A stretch of 64,000 nt of DNA from Carallia brachiata (taxonomy: Eukaryota; Streptophyta; Magnoliopsida; Malpighiales; Rhizophoraceae), in NCBI GenBank assembly GCA_021464245.1, contig JADCRB010000026.1:3510187-3574186 (forward strand), written 5' to 3'. The stretch's first letter is position 1, and each line of letters starts with the position of its first letter. The notes below the pieces were generated by a model. It was given only the letters and a program-made list of their open reading frames with translations, was not told the DNA's origin and did no database searches. Both the position numbers and the translations under genes were made by a program. Below, piece by piece: positions 15,565-27,972 of the stretch.

Positions 15565-18500
15565 ATGGCAACGCAAAACAGAAAAACGGCCACGGACGAG
15601 GTCAGGGCCAGCGCTGCCTGGGTGGCTAGCCGCTCCTCTCACGTCTCCGTTGACTCCGCAGGTCAATGTCCGCCATTTTTCTTTTTCTTTTGTTTTTTTT
15701 TTCTAATTTTCGGTTTCGTTTGTCAAGGCATACGATTTTTCGAGGATTTTTTTTTGTTTTTTGGGAAATGAGTTTTGTATTGTATTTACGCAGGGCTGGA
15801 GAAGGTCGTGGAGGGCTTGGGCAACGAGATTCCGAAAGTAGAGTGGGATTTCGAAGGCATTCATTACTTCGACGGCGGGCCGCTCACCGTCCAGTACCTG
15901 CTCGTTTTGGATGCTCTGAATTTCTGCTTTGGCCTGGTACGCCTCCGCTCCGCCGTCCTCCAACAAAAAACCAAAAAAAAAAGTTAAACGCCATGATTGA
16001 GAGATGAAGATACGTTAACTTTCTGTATAAATTACTTTCAAGGCTTCCAGATTTTGAGTTCAATTTAGGCTAATCCTTTAAACTGAAAAGTAATGAGCTA
16101 TAGCTCAGTTGGCTTCGCAGCTGTCTTCGGGCCTGAAGCTCCTGAGTTTGAGTCTTAGTCAGAGTCAAATTAACAAAAAAAAAAAAATAATTTGAAAGTA
16201 CTAACATTGGGCGAATTTCAACTTATACATTCTGTTTTTTTCCCTATCTAATTAATCACCATCTGTAGGTTAATACAAATTTTTGTCAATTTTAAGTTAA
16301 CACCTATTGTAATATTGTCAAAACTGGATGTCTGTGCGCGAACATTCTGTCTTTTGGCTTTTTAACACAGACTATATAATGTATGTGCTAATATTTATCC
16401 CTCAGATCCCCTGTTTTAGAGCTTGTCTTAATTTTCGTTCACTATCTTTTCGTAGATGAGGATTTGAGTTACGATAATCTGGCGTCAGGCTTAAGGGCAG
16501 CGTTACAAGATGATAAATCTGTGTTTGATGCTGATCGCCTGCAAAAGCTCACAGGTATTTTCCCGTGTGTGTGTGTGTGTGTGTGTTTTTTTTTTTTTTT
16601 TAAGGTTCTGGTCTCATGTATCAATTCAAGGCCAAATAGCTACATTAACAGAGTGACACCCGCGAGTACCAGCATATAGTGAATTATCAAAGAACCATAA
16701 GGTATCATGTCCAAATCATCAAAGGAAGTAGAATTCGATACTTGAGTAGGTAGGCTAAAAGAGGTGAGAAGATGTTTAGCCTATACCTTTGCCGTTGTTA
16801 GGGTCATGGCTTCTTCTCTCTTGCAACTCTCTTGCCGGCTCTCAAACCCTTAACCTAAGGGTCTTGTCAGGCCAAACCAACAAGCTAAGGAGGGCTAGTG
16901 GAGCCTTTCTGCGTTTGGCATTAGAAGTTGTAAAACAGCTAGAGTTTCTCAACTTTCCATGTGTAACAATAGTTGCACTTGTACTGGACAATTTTGCATA
17001 CCGTTGCATGACATAGACTTGTCTATCACATGGTAATGAGATCAATACTTGTCTGCAGGTTCTCAATTACGTGATTTGTTAAAATGGCCCAGACCACTTC
17101 CTTTGGAGGATGAACGTATTCGTCTTCTGCATGAGGTTGGCTTTTGATGAGATTTTATCTTTTGATTTCCTGTATTGATAACTATCGAATCCTTAATTTT
17201 TGAGTCCATCTTTCTGGATTTACTTCTCCTTGTAGCCTAGTAAACGACTTGTTATCACTGATTTTCATTATTTTCATTATCAGATTGGTTTTGAACTGGA
17301 AAGAAGTTTTGGAGGTAAAGCATCCAACCTTGTGGAGTCCTGTGAAAAATCAGCTGCAAAGCTTGTTGCCACAATTACCAGTCATTTTCCTGGTATATAG
17401 ATACTAGTTTTGATTTTTAATTTTTTCTTAATGATGAAGTTTATTTTGACTTAAAATTGCAGAACATGGGGGCTGTTTTGCAAGGAGATTCAAATATTGA
17501 TTGTGCATAATTTGATTTTCTTAGGCTTTCGCGACCACTCAGTTTACAAAGGCCACCAAGTATTCTTCTATAAAAGAGCTCAAATATTTGCAGCAGATCT
17601 ACATGGGGCATTCAAGGGGCAAGGATATGGCGAGTTTTGTGACATTAGTTCTCTAACTATATTTGCAGACTATATAGTTCCAGCAATGCTTCAGCAGCTT
17701 GGCATTCTGAAATATAATTCAGACCTTGCCAAAATGATTGGGTCTAATATTGAAATAGCTTCAGGCAGCGAGGAGGAGATAGAATTGCGAGCCTGTTCTA
17801 TATATGCTGTGGAGAAAATGAGGGACCTGATCCGTGCAAAATCAGGAATGCGGGTATAGTCAAATTGTCTGCTTTATACTTTTGCATCCTTCTAATCAGT
17901 ATTCCTCTGTTCAAATCAATTTCCAGTTTGTTTAGCTCCACAGACTTGAATAACATTTTTCCTGCAAATATTGGACATTATGCTGTACGGTAGGATGTTA
18001 TCTCTTGGCCAACGTATTCTAGGCCAACGTATTCTAGAAACAAATATGGACCTAACCTGTCCTTGTTTAGTTTAAATTTTTCATAAGTAAAAAATCTCAT
18101 AGTATACACTTTGGCTAAGTTATCACAATGTTCTTATATCAGTAAACACAAAGGACATTTGCTTACAGCTATTTGAATGAAGAAACAAATGTCTTTTACT
18201 AATAATGGGCGTTCTGAATGTTCTGCTAATCTGTCGCTGTATGAGTGTCCAGAATTGTGCTGCTTCATGAATTCTTTGGATCAGAGGTTTCTGGGTTTCC
18301 AACGGACTGTATTACCGTGGACTAATGAACCTTGGCCTGTTGGTACCATGCCACAAAGTTTGCTGAAATTGGTGGCTAAATTGATTTTTTTCATGTTAGG
18401 GATGGGCTAATTTTGTGTGTCTAATGATTCCAATTCAGCATCCAAATGCTTATGGATCCGTTAAAAGTTGTTGTCGGATGTGGAACCTCATGCAGTACAT

Positions 18501-18970
18501 TGATTGAGCGCTAGATTCTGATGTGGTTCATATGAGTCTATGCCATTACTCGGTAACTTAATCTAGTGGGATTAAGTGCAGGGGATGAGAGATACAATTC
18601 TCGAATCCATGAGTCTTTGATGTGCGGTGCTTCTTATCGTGGATTGTTAGATGATCATGGTCATTGGCCATACTTAATTCAATTCCTAGAAAATGGAAGA
18701 TCTCATTGATCTCTTAACTGCCCTTAACTGTGTTTTCCTATTAGTTAACTTTTTTTTTCCTTAAATATATATTTTTTGTTTTCTTGAATATATGTTATTC
18801 TTTTGAAAGGAGTCAATTCGTCTGCAGTTTTCCATGTTTCTTTTTCTTCATCGTTCTAATAAGTAGAATTTGTTCAGGTGCTCAGTAAGGAGTTGGACCT
18901 TTGGCTCTGGGCTTTTGGTGTGCAATATCCATCACTCCCTCATCATCGAACACTCTCTATATATTATTAA
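15565..18970 (+). CDS. Queuosine 5'-phosphate N-glycosylase/hydrolase (Q salvage, DUF2419); one missing base in exon 2
   Basis: Homologue of the eukaryotic queuosine salvage enzyme (QNG1/C9orf64 family), which frees queuine from queuosine 5'-monophosphate for reuse in tRNA wobble position 34. Exons: 15565-15661, 15794-15936, 16456-16554, 17059-17135, 17284-17392, 17525-17853, 18878-18970. All introns are GT-AG. Family-typical blocks are IPKVEWDFEGIHYFDGGPLT, LRDLLKWPRPLPLEDERIRL, GFELERSFGGKASNLVES and HQVFFYKRAQIFAADLHGAF. Exons total 947 nt, one short of 316 codons. The gap is at the end of exon 2, where TTTGGCCTG is read instead of the TTTTGGCCTG needed for the family's FCFWPD, so exon 3 is out of frame as written. 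With that base the product is about 315 aa, the usual length. Probably functional with a sequence error, but a real frameshift is possible. Confidence 0.9.
16093..16192 (+). mobile_element. tRNA-derived SINE in intron 2 of the queuosine gene
   Basis: A 100-bp insert with a polymerase III box A (TAGCTCAGTTGG), a box B-like GAGTTTGAGTCTTAG and a 3' poly(A) tail. It is flanked by near-identical TGAAAAGTA (16084-16092) and TGAAAGTA (16193-16200), taken as the target duplication. The head resembles a tRNA, but box B is mutated and the A tail marks it as a retroposon. Confidence 0.7.
16565..16586 (+). repeat. (GT)n microsatellite
   Basis: About eleven GT repeats followed by a T run, just inside intron 3 of the queuosine salvage gene. 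Confidence 0.9.
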
Positions 18971-19896
18971 GTGTTGGAATGCTTCAGCAGCCTACAAAAA
19001 ATTTTTCCAGGGAGATTTAAAAAGTTTTCTTCTTTAAGATATAGGTAAATTTGGCGGGACAAATGTGTCAGCCAATTCACAACGCTCTATTGCTTTCTCT
19101 TTCTGAAGGGCAAAAGCTATTTTTAGAGAATTTAGTTGTTAATTTGCTTGGTTCTTATTTGAACTTTGAACCAAGGAGAGTCTGACGGAGGAAGAATGTT
19201 TGTAGTTTTGATTTCTTTGGGCATTTTCGCATTGCCAAACATGTGAACACTGATTAATGTTTCCCATGCTTTTGTCGAAATATATATCATTAGAACTGAG
19301 ATGGGTTTCAACTCTGCTTTATGTTTTATTACTTCTTATCATCCATGTGAAGTCTTTTAGTCAGCATAGTTGACTCCTTAATGGCTTTGCGTGTTTTGAC
19401 CTTTTGATAATTATGCTATTACATAGTGGTCCCAAAATGATTATTTCGAGCACACAAACTTGCTACTCCTGTATCCCTTGTTTTCTATGAGAGACTAACC
19501 TGGAAATACTTTTAAAAGTAACTTATTACTTAACATTGCACTGACGTGCCACCACAAAAGCAGTTTTGTTTTGAATTCAGTGACAAGTTTTTAGTGCTAA
19601 TTTCCCTGCACGTCATTCATATAGATGCATTTTCCTTTAGATAATTTGAATTAAGTTGATGTCTGTATACATCAATAGTATTAGGTTGTGAGTGAAGTAC
19701 TAGTTTCACTCTTAAGTCTTTAAGGTAACTTTCACGCAATGAAAACACCAATTTGTTTTTTTGTATACTAGAGCAACAATTTAATCCATACATACTTTTA
19801 GTGGCAGAACAAAAGCATTGTTGGTTCCGTAGCCAAAGAAGGTGTAACCTTCCCATCTACTGTTCCTAAGAAGCTCCTTTTCTTGTGGCTATCAAG
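18971..19896. other. Convergent intergenic region (queuosine gene / formamidase 3' ends)
   Basis: About 0.9 kb between two stop codons on opposite strands, presumably holding both 3' UTRs. Its homologue in copy B (33455-36229) has received a TRIM element. No gene seen. Confidence 0.6.
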
Positions 19897-22800
19897 CTAT
19901 GCCAAGTTGGCAGGGTTCTTTGTGATTGGCAGACTTCCATCATAACTACATTTTAAAACATCTGGTTTCCTCAGTAGTTGGGGTCCGACAGGCACCTTGT
20001 TGGTTTTTGGACGAATATCCTGCACCCATCCAACATCATGTCATTAAATCCTATTCTTTTATTGGGGGTACTTGTGTGTCTTTAAGTGTGTGTGAGTGAG
20101 AGAGAGAGAGAGAGAGAGAGCTTTTTGCCCTGATCTTTCGATACTCCTCCAGACTTCACTGATAGTGTAGCCTCTGTTTCCTTAGTAGGAATCTTTTGCT
20201 AAGGATCATTTAAGCTCACTAGTTGAATCTTATTTGATCTGCAACTATGCTTTTGGGTTTGCATTTGGTGGTAAATTGGTGGTTGAAATAGGATGAGTTA
20301 ACTACCTGGTCAAAGATAGCTGTTGGAATGGCCAAGGTTGCGACAGCATTGGGAGAATCAACTATTCCAGAGATTCTTCCTTCGCATGGGCAGCATGACA
20401 GCAGAAGATACATCTGAAAGTCACCAAAATATTGTTTCCAAGTCATTTACCCATTGAATTTATTGTGTATCTCACAGTTGGAATGTGCTTATGCACGTGC
20501 AAATTCTTGGAGAAACAGCTTATCTGATGCTGGAGCATAATTCAAACCTGCTCTTTGGAGTAGCCGAATTTAGAAAGATAGTCAATGGCATTTAGTGCTG
20601 CACGCTTGTAAGCAACACTGGCATCAAGATAGTGTTGCCTTCCTCCTTCATCTACACTGATGCCCTCAAAGACCAACCACTCTGAGAATCTTGGCTCGAC
20701 TGGGCCTATCTCAAAGATTGGATTCACATGAAGAGGAGTGGGCCCCATTGGTGTAAGGTACTCTTTCATTCCTCCCCTTATTATGTCGCACCTGATGACA
20801 TTCTAACATTTATTATTACTTGAATTCAGTTTGTGAGCATATATTGAATGAATGAGATATTTAGACATCGCTTGTACACAAGACAGAAAAATAAAGCGTG
20901 GGATGTGAACGTGCAAGTGCAACTCAAGATGCAAACATATGTGCTGAGAGATGTTTATGATGAAAGCTGAACTTTCAAGTCACGCTTATATATTTGGTGT
21001 TTAAGACAAACATTGGACTAGGCAAATCGGATGACATGCTTAAGTTTTGTCCTAGAAACAATCAGGACCGTCCAACAAAATAAAACAGAATGTGAGAAAA
21101 ACAGTAGAATCCCTTTTCATTGCAGAATTGTAGAGAAATGGAGACCTGGATAAAAGTTAGATAAGAAAATAAATAAAAGGTAAGAATGGTAAGTATGATA
21201 GGCAGTTAATTTTTTTTTCCTGAAGGTGGCACAATGAGTATTTTTTTAAGCGTCCTCCTTTCATGTTTATATCTGACACGCTTTACATGATTAAGTTATC
21301 TATTCCCCTCTCCAACCATGAACATTCAAACCATAATAATTTCTCGATCAAAGCCAAAATTAGTGACTTTATGCACTGGCCCATCGTTCACTTACAATGT
21401 TGTTGTAGGTAAGTTTATCATCTTTCAAGTAGTACTAAATGTTTATTCTGTGCAGGGATTGGAATGTAGACCTAGAAGGCTAGAACATGCAAGTAGGAAA
21501 AAGGAGATGTACTTGAGCTCTAGGAAGCCACTCATCTCAATTGCTCCGCAGAATGCAATTTCACCATCACCCTGTGAAAAGTGCATGTCACCTGTACTAA
21601 GATTTGCTCCATCCACAAATACTGGAAGGTATATTTTAGAGCCTCTACTGAGATTTTTGATGTCGCAATTTCCTCCATTTTCTCTTCCTGGAATTGTTCT
21701 TGCTGCTTCCCTAGCAATCCTTTCCCACTCAGGAGTGTCCTTTTGGATCTACATGACACTTTTAGATATTAGAGAAGTTACTATATCGTGGCCAGAAGGT
21801 CATTAGTACACGAATTTGTTCTAGGAATGTTGGCATAGTAAATATACACTGTTGGCATGATAAAATGTTCAGTGTCTAAAATTTTTGAAATTTTCTTGAC
21901 TGCAGTCAAGTCAGTGTCCTTCTGTGCCCTAACGATTCCATTTCTAATTTTTAAGGCATTGATACTCAAATAATTTAATGCTACACCTTTCCAAGATGGC
22001 AGCCCTTTGTTGAAGGTAGATTTGCCAATGGTCTAGAATGCAAAACCTCACAAAGTTTCAGAGATTTGAGGCCATTTTCTTCAACTTCTCTTTCCCTTTC
22101 GTTCCATATGTTCAAGAGTTCCATGGATGGTGCAGTTCCTACTATTCCAGGGTGAGTTAATCCTGGAAATCTTACCCCTGATAATTTACACAGATGTCTT
22201 TGATTAGCATAACATATAGAGTACTACATAGACTACTATGTGATGAATTGATTGGCATGATTATGTTGCCTGTGTGAACTGTGTCAAGAAGTGCTAGTTG
22301 GAGCAAATGCAATTTGCTTACCTGGTATGTGGGGTGAGTAGGCATATATTCCCTCAAAATACCAAATAGCTTTTGTTGCACAGGGAAAATGGTCGGTTAA
22401 AAAACCACCACCGTTCTCTCTGTCGAAGGAAGCTGTAAAGCCCCATTCGTCACCAGGTAGTGGACCCAAGTTGCAGATCTCAACGACAAGAAGATCTCCT
22501 GGCTTGGCCGGAATCCCATCCTTGTCTACAACTCTGATTGGCCCACTAAGATAATGGACCTTTGGCCAGTTTTCACAAGACCCATAATTAGTCACAAAAG
22601 CCTTGTTGTTCTTGTTTTCAGTAAGGTCAACTGAATCATGTAACTGTAATCTTGATCACACAATCAACTGGAAATTAGAAGGGGGTAGATCATGCAACTA
22701 TAAGCTAGAGGTAGCGACTACTAACTTAAGTGTTATCAGTACTTACAGTTGAGAGGTCTATGCTTTTTACATCAAAAGCAGAATTATCGTCTTTAATACT

Positions 22801-22965
22801 ACCTCCAGTCCAGTCTACCATCTCTATCCTAAAGAAATCACCAACTTTAACCTCTGCAACTGGGGGTATTTCAGGATGCCACCTGTTGTGCAGAGGTGGT
22901 TTTTGTTCCCATGGCTTCTTTTTCAAGTCTATTGGAACTACTAATCTAGGGCTTGAAGGAGCCAT
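19897..22965 (-). CDS. Formamidase (acetamidase/formamidase family), intact copy A
   Basis: Predicted to hydrolyse formamide to formate and ammonia; member of the FmdA/AmdA family, probably cytosolic because no targeting leader is seen. Seven exons on the minus strand: 22747-22965, 22322-22559, 21987-22177, 21513-21748, 20548-20791, 20306-20413, 19897-20019. These sum to 1359 nt, exactly 453 codons including the stop, giving 452 aa, the length known for plant homologues. All junctions are GT-AG and keep the frame. Recognisable blocks are the start MAPSSPRLVVPIDLKKKPWE, HNRWHPEIPPVAEV, GDLLVVEICNLGPLPGDEWG, GGFLTDHFPCATKAIWYFEG, STGDMHFSQGDGEIAFCGAI, CCPCEGRISGIVDSPNAVAT and the C-terminus ITKNPANLA. 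It converges with the queuosine gene. This is the only fully open member of the local family and the most likely source of activity. Confidence 0.95.
20089..20120 (+). repeat. GT/GA microsatellite in formamidase intron 6
   Basis: A short GT run passing into a GA run. The equivalent site in copy B (41747-41797) is longer in both parts. Confidence 0.85.
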
Positions 22966-23748
22966 GGATGAATTGGAAATGTAGAGAGCTGGGTGATTTT
23001 TTGTTGACTATATTGGGAATGGCCTCCGTTAAGGGCTGCAGGTTGAGCTGCATAATTTGTGGTTGACAAATTGGGAGCGAAGTCTTTACAATGGTCCCAC
23101 AGCCTCCTTCCAGTAGGGGACAAAGATATCGATGTCGAGATTAACTACGCTACATTATTGGCTCAAATAGGGTAACAAAATAGAAAAATCTAAAACATTT
23201 AGGATAGAAAATAGAGGGGTCCTTATTTACAAGACGACTGGTTGGATTTATAAAAAGGTTTACGACTGAGAATTTGTGTAGCTGTAAAATTCGCGTTGTC
23301 CATTGGGAATAAGCTAAGAGATTGATAAATGTCGGAATTGGAAATATGACTTATAAATATTCGAAGTGATCAAATCTAAGTAGATAATAAGAAATTAAAA
23401 AGAGAAGACCACGAAATTTGATTTTATAAATTTTGCTTAGTAAAGATTTAGCCTAAGTAGACCTCACACTACACTTAGGTCATGATGTTACTGATGTATT
23501 AGATACTGATGTATTAGATAGTAATTAAATTTGAGACTGAATTTTATTATCATCATACTGAATATAAAGGCAAAGGCCTAACATGTAAAAGAAAGAAATC
23601 AGAATCCATAGGAAGTTAAGAACAACTGTCTTTGTTTATCAGAAAATATTTTGGGGGAAGCAGCTGTAGGTGTAGCCTCTGGGCAGCTGAGACGCACGAA
23701 AAATAGAGGCATAGAGCGTCAAAAAGAAAAATTTGAGCTAGAACTCAC
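22966..23748. other. Upstream region of formamidase copy A
   Basis: Non-coding; presumed promoter on the minus strand near 22966-23100, with a weak CAATATAG string about 50-60 bp before the ATG. Most of this region is deleted from copy B. Confidence 0.5.
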
Positions 23749-23951
23749 AATAGATGGATCGGCATGTTTGATATCAGCAATAGTGTATTCTTGAGTAATA
23801 AGGCCTCCGCTGAAGTCCATCATCTCAACCCTGAAAAGCTCACCAACGGTGACCTCTGCAACCGGCGGTATCTCTGGGTGCCACGTCTCTGTTCCCATGG
23901 CTTCTTCTTCACGTCTATAGGAAACACAAGTCTGGCACCAAGCTGAGCCAT
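23749..23951 (-). pseudogene. Isolated formamidase exon 1 (MAQLGAR type) with 16-nt deletion
   Basis: Begins ATG at 23951 with MAQLGARLVFPIDVKKKPWE and ends at a GT donor after 23749. It is 203 nt long against 219 for the intact exon: 16 nt are missing around the codons for LPLHNRW, shifting the frame. No exons 2-7 follow; the next sequence downstream is the promoter region of the intact gene. A dead remnant of a second, tandem formamidase gene. Confidence 0.8.
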
Positions 23952-25061
23952 GGCTATGGAAAACTTAAGAACTTTGACTGAAAAGCGGAGGAGAGCTTGG
24001 ATTGTAAGTGATGGGTTTGCTTTTAACTGCCTGTAGCACTAGCTAGCAGTACTAAGACTGCAACCTTCGTTTGCGGTTGGAAGCTTGAGACCCAGAGTTC
24101 TTAATCTCTTCGTTCTTTTCTGTCTTCAGCGGATTGGACTGCTTGAAAAAATTGACTGCCACTTTAGACGGAGGTTTTTTTTTTTGAGGCTTGTCAGTAC
24201 GGAACAATTGTAATTGGAGGGGGTCATACTACCTTGTCTAAGAGAAATTCTCTTAAAATCTAGGTGAGAGATACTCCAGATATTTTAGAAACTAAAAAGT
24301 TAACCATTACATTGGTGTAGCTTATAGTAACCACCAAATTTAAGATTTGTGTTCATTTATTAAAAAAAAAAATGTGTCTTTTCCTCTTCAGCTAGACAAT
24401 AATGATAATAATGATAATAATAATAATAATATAATAAGTTACATTCGGTTAACATAAATCGCAGTTACAAAAAGAGAAAAGTTGAGTCACAGGCCAGTCC
24501 ATTAAAGCTTATGATTGGCAGATAACAACTGGCAGATAACAAAATGTTGGTTCCCACATTCAGGAATTATAGCTTACCTTGTTGGTGGAAACTCTTTTCT
24601 TATTTGGAATTTAACTGTACGTATCTCCGACCCAATCGTTACCAACAAATGGAAATATTCTACTACTGATTAATGCCATCTTACTGGTCGGTATGAGTTA
24701 GCGTAAACAAGTGGACGCCGGTGCCACCGTCATATAAACCATTTGTTGTTAGATGATACTCAATATACTCACCATATATTAAGTACACCACATATGTGTG
24801 GATCTTGTACTTAAGATTACGATAATTTGATTGCGGGGTCACGGGAGATAAATCTACTAATTTGTATAGTTAAATATGTCGCAAAAAATAATTAAAGCTT
24901 TGTCCACCTTTCTTATCTCCTCTTTCTATTTACTCCCATTGCTAAGGGGGTCGGAAATCCTTTCACCACGCCACACGATCCTTTCTTGAAACGTTCTCTT
25001 AGGGAGCTCAAACAAGAATGAAAGCTTCTTCAACAATTGACTCTTCGAAGCTTAGGGTGTT
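23952..25061. other. Upstream repeat-unit sequence with an (AAT)n run
   Basis: Non-coding. A trinucleotide AAT run at about 24396-24436 has homologues near 45236-45280 and 54797-54841, so it was part of the ancestral unit. No gene. Confidence 0.55.
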
Positions 25062-25064
25062 TCA

Positions 25065-25157
25065 AGATGCCACCTATTGTGCAGAGATCGTTTTTGCTCC
25101 CATGGCTTCTTTTTCATGTCTTATTGGAACTGCTAATCTCGGGGTTGAAGGAGCCGT
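25065..25157 (-). pseudogene. Formamidase exon 1 remnant (MAP type), truncated, start codon lost
   Basis: Similar to the first 30 or so codons of the intact exon 1, but the ATG has become ACG at 25157, a frameshift follows, and similarity stops shortly after the HNRWH codons near 25065. The same truncated form occurs at 45870-45966 and 55930-56029, so the truncation predates the duplications. Confidence 0.75.
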
Positions 25158-26201
25158 GGATGGATTGGAAATGTGGAGAGCAGGGTAATTTTTTGTTGGC
25201 AATGTTGAGAATGGCCTCCCTTAAGGGCTGCAGGTTGAACTGCATAATTTATGGATGACAAATGGGAGGCGAGTTTTTCCAATGGTCCCAAAGCCTGCTT
25301 CCAGTAGCGGACAAAGTTATCGATATTGACTATGCTACATTGACTGGTTCAAATATGTTAACAATTTAGGATGGAAATACAGAGAGAAACCTCGTTTATA
25401 AGACAACTGGATATCTAAAGTAGAGGTTTACGACTGAAAATTTGTGTAGTTGTAAAATTCACATTACCGTGAATGAAAAAAATAAAAAAAATCACATTAC
25501 CGAAGAGAATGATGACTTTGAAATATGACTTACAAATATTCTAACCAAGGGGAGTGACCGAATCTAAGTGGATAATAAGAGACAAGAAGAGAAGACCATC
25601 AAATTGATTTTTAAATTTTTTGTTAGTAAAAATTTAGTCTAAGTAGATCTCACACTGCACTTAATGTGTAATGTAATTGATGTGGTAGATAGTAATCAAA
25701 TTTAAGGTTAAGTTTCTGTTGTTATTACAATGAATACATAGGAGTTTTTATCTTAAAAGAAAAAAAAAAAAATCAAAGGCCCAACATATTTAGACATCAG
25801 AATCCATAAGAACAACTGTTTTTTATTATTATTATTTTAAAATTTGACTGCTGTTTAGTAACGATTTAACTAGATGTTCTCACTCCTCTTGAGTATAAAT
25901 CTTTTGGCACAAAGTTGAGACCCATTATGGACGTATTTTGGAATCGAAAAAAATGGGGGGGCGCAACTGGAAAATGCAGCCCCAGACGGGAGGGAACAAA
26001 GTCCCACTATTAAAAAAAGGGTTGGTCCCCGAGACAAGTCTCCTCTCTACTAAGGGGGACGCATAGACTTGTTTAGCATCCAAGCAGCCGTAGATATACT
26101 TTTTACAGAGCAGAAGAGACGTCGAACATAGAGACAGAAATAGACACACACACAAATAAGAAACCAAAAAAAAAAGAAAGAAAGAAAGAACTGGATCTCA
26201 C
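25158..26201. other. Non-coding spacer between first-exon relics
   Basis: AT-rich sequence with homologues at 45967-48221 (interrupted) and 56030-57960. Nothing coding is recognised. Confidence 0.5.
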
Positions 26202-26420
26202 AGTAGATGAATCGGCATGTTTGATATCATCAGCAGTGTAGTCTCGAGTGATTTGACCTCCAACGCAGTCCATCATCTCAACCCTGAAAAGCTCACCAAC
26301 GGTGACCTCTGCAACTGGCGGTATCTCTGGGTGCCACCGGTTGTGAAGAGGAAGTCTCTGTTCCCATGTCTTCTTCTTCACGTCTATAGGAAACACAAGT
26401 CTGGCACCAAGCTGAGCCAT
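26202..26420 (-). pseudogene. Isolated but intact formamidase exon 1 (MAQLGAR type)
   Basis: A 219-nt exon with ATG at 26420 and a GTGAG donor after 26202. It is open throughout and contains PLHNRWHPEIPPVAEVTVGE, RVEMMDCVGGQ and KHADSSTV. No matching exon 2 of its own lies downstream before the next relics, so it cannot give a full protein unless spliced to a distant exon. It could still act as a promoter or alternative first exon for the intact gene 3.3 kb away; that is speculative. Confidence 0.75.
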
Positions 26421-27060
26421 GGCTTTGGAAAACTAGAGATCTTGATTGAAAAGGGATGAAGAGCTTTTATTTGTAATTGAGGAGTTTCCTTGTAACTGCC
26501 TGAAGCATTGGAAGCTTGAAAGCAATTGCCAGCTCCATAGAGTTCTTGATTACTCCGTCCTTGTCTGTCTTTTGCCAATTGGACCACTTGGGAAAATTGG
26601 CTGCTAATTTGAATGGACATTTTTTTTTTAAGGTTTATTGGTATGGAAAGATTGTAATTGGATGGGGACAAGTTACATTTTTCTTTTATTAACGGGGTCA
26701 TATCACATTGTCTAAGATTGTTTTTTTTTCCACACAAAAAAGATATTTACAGATTTGTGGGTCATAATATTTGTGAGTCAAGTTTGGAATAACCCCGTTT
26801 TTTAATGTCTCATTCAACCGTCCGTAAGATAAACCTATCATTAAAGTACTGTTGGGTTCAGTGAGCCTCTCATACATTTGGTCATGATATTAATGACTTG
26901 TAAACTCATGTAGCATGCGAGTACAATTTTACTAGCGTATTGTGGTGATATTGTAAGAAGTCGAACCCAATGAGGGAGAGATATACCAAATTTTTATTAA
27001 ATTACCGCTTTGTATGGTTTAAGAGATTCTTTTTGAACTTTAGTGAAAGATATACCTTAT
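26421..27060. other. Upstream flank of the isolated exon 1
   Basis: Non-coding; its homologues lie at 23952-24345 and 48442-48821. Nothing further is recognised. Confidence 0.5.
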
Positions 27061-27972
27061 GGGGCTGTTGGTTTATAATCTGAAATTAAATCAGAATAGG
27101 AATCGGAATCGAGTAGAATCGAAAACAGAATCACTCATTTTAGAACATATTTGGTTTACTCTGAAATTAGAATCAAAATCCTCTATAAATATTTAATTTA
27201 TTTTGGAATCAGAATTAATATTAAATCTACGATAATATTTATATCACGCTAAAAATAAAATAAATATTATTAAAATTAAAATTATAAATATTAAATTGAA
27301 AATTATGAAATATAAAAAAATATTATAATGTAATGTCAAATTAAAAATATTAAATTATCATAAAAATAAATTAAAATTTATGATAAAAACTCATAATAAT
27401 AATAATAAAAATAATAAAAATAAATTTTATAATAGAAATAGTGTTGTATAAATAATAAAATAATTGATTATCAATAAATTAATGAAATTATAACTATAAA
27501 AAATTATTATAGTTTATAATTTAATTATTATCATAAGTTTAGAAATATTTAGTCTTATTGTATCATAAAATTATTTATTATTATTATTATTATAATTATC
27601 ATTAAAAAGAGAAAAAAATAATATTAAAATAAAAAAAATTATCACAGTCAATTTCAATAATAAATTTTTTATAGGAAAGTAAAAAGAAAATAATACAAAT
27701 AAAGGAGAGACCAACGGGGGGAAGTAATTTTTTTTTTTTAATTTTAAACAAAACATGAGAAAGAATGAGAATGTGAGGTAGTTAGAGGTAATTAAGAGGG
27801 AAATGAGAATCATTAATGTATTGATTATGAGAATCAAGATTTCTTTAATGTGAAAATTCATTCCATATTTTAAAAGAATGAAAATTAGCTTTTTATTAAA
27901 CAAACAATAAGAATAAGAAATGGGTAGTTGATTCCTATTCTCACTTTTTTTTTTTCCCTAAACAAACACCTC
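27061..27972. mobile_element. AT-rich MITE-like insertion in copy A
   Basis: The left end GGGGCTGTTGGTTTA and the complement of the right end, GGAGGTGTTTGTTTA, form an imperfect inverted repeat. The homologous site in copy B (around 59515-59530) reads through without it, showing it is an insertion of about 0.9 kb. The exact target duplication is unclear (TAT/TAC or TTA/CTA). No coding capacity. Confidence 0.55.

Noticed and set aside
16093..16165. A possible tRNA gene (box A TAGCTCAGTTGG)
   Set aside because: Box B is altered, no proper acceptor stem closes, and an A tail with flanking repeats marks a SINE.
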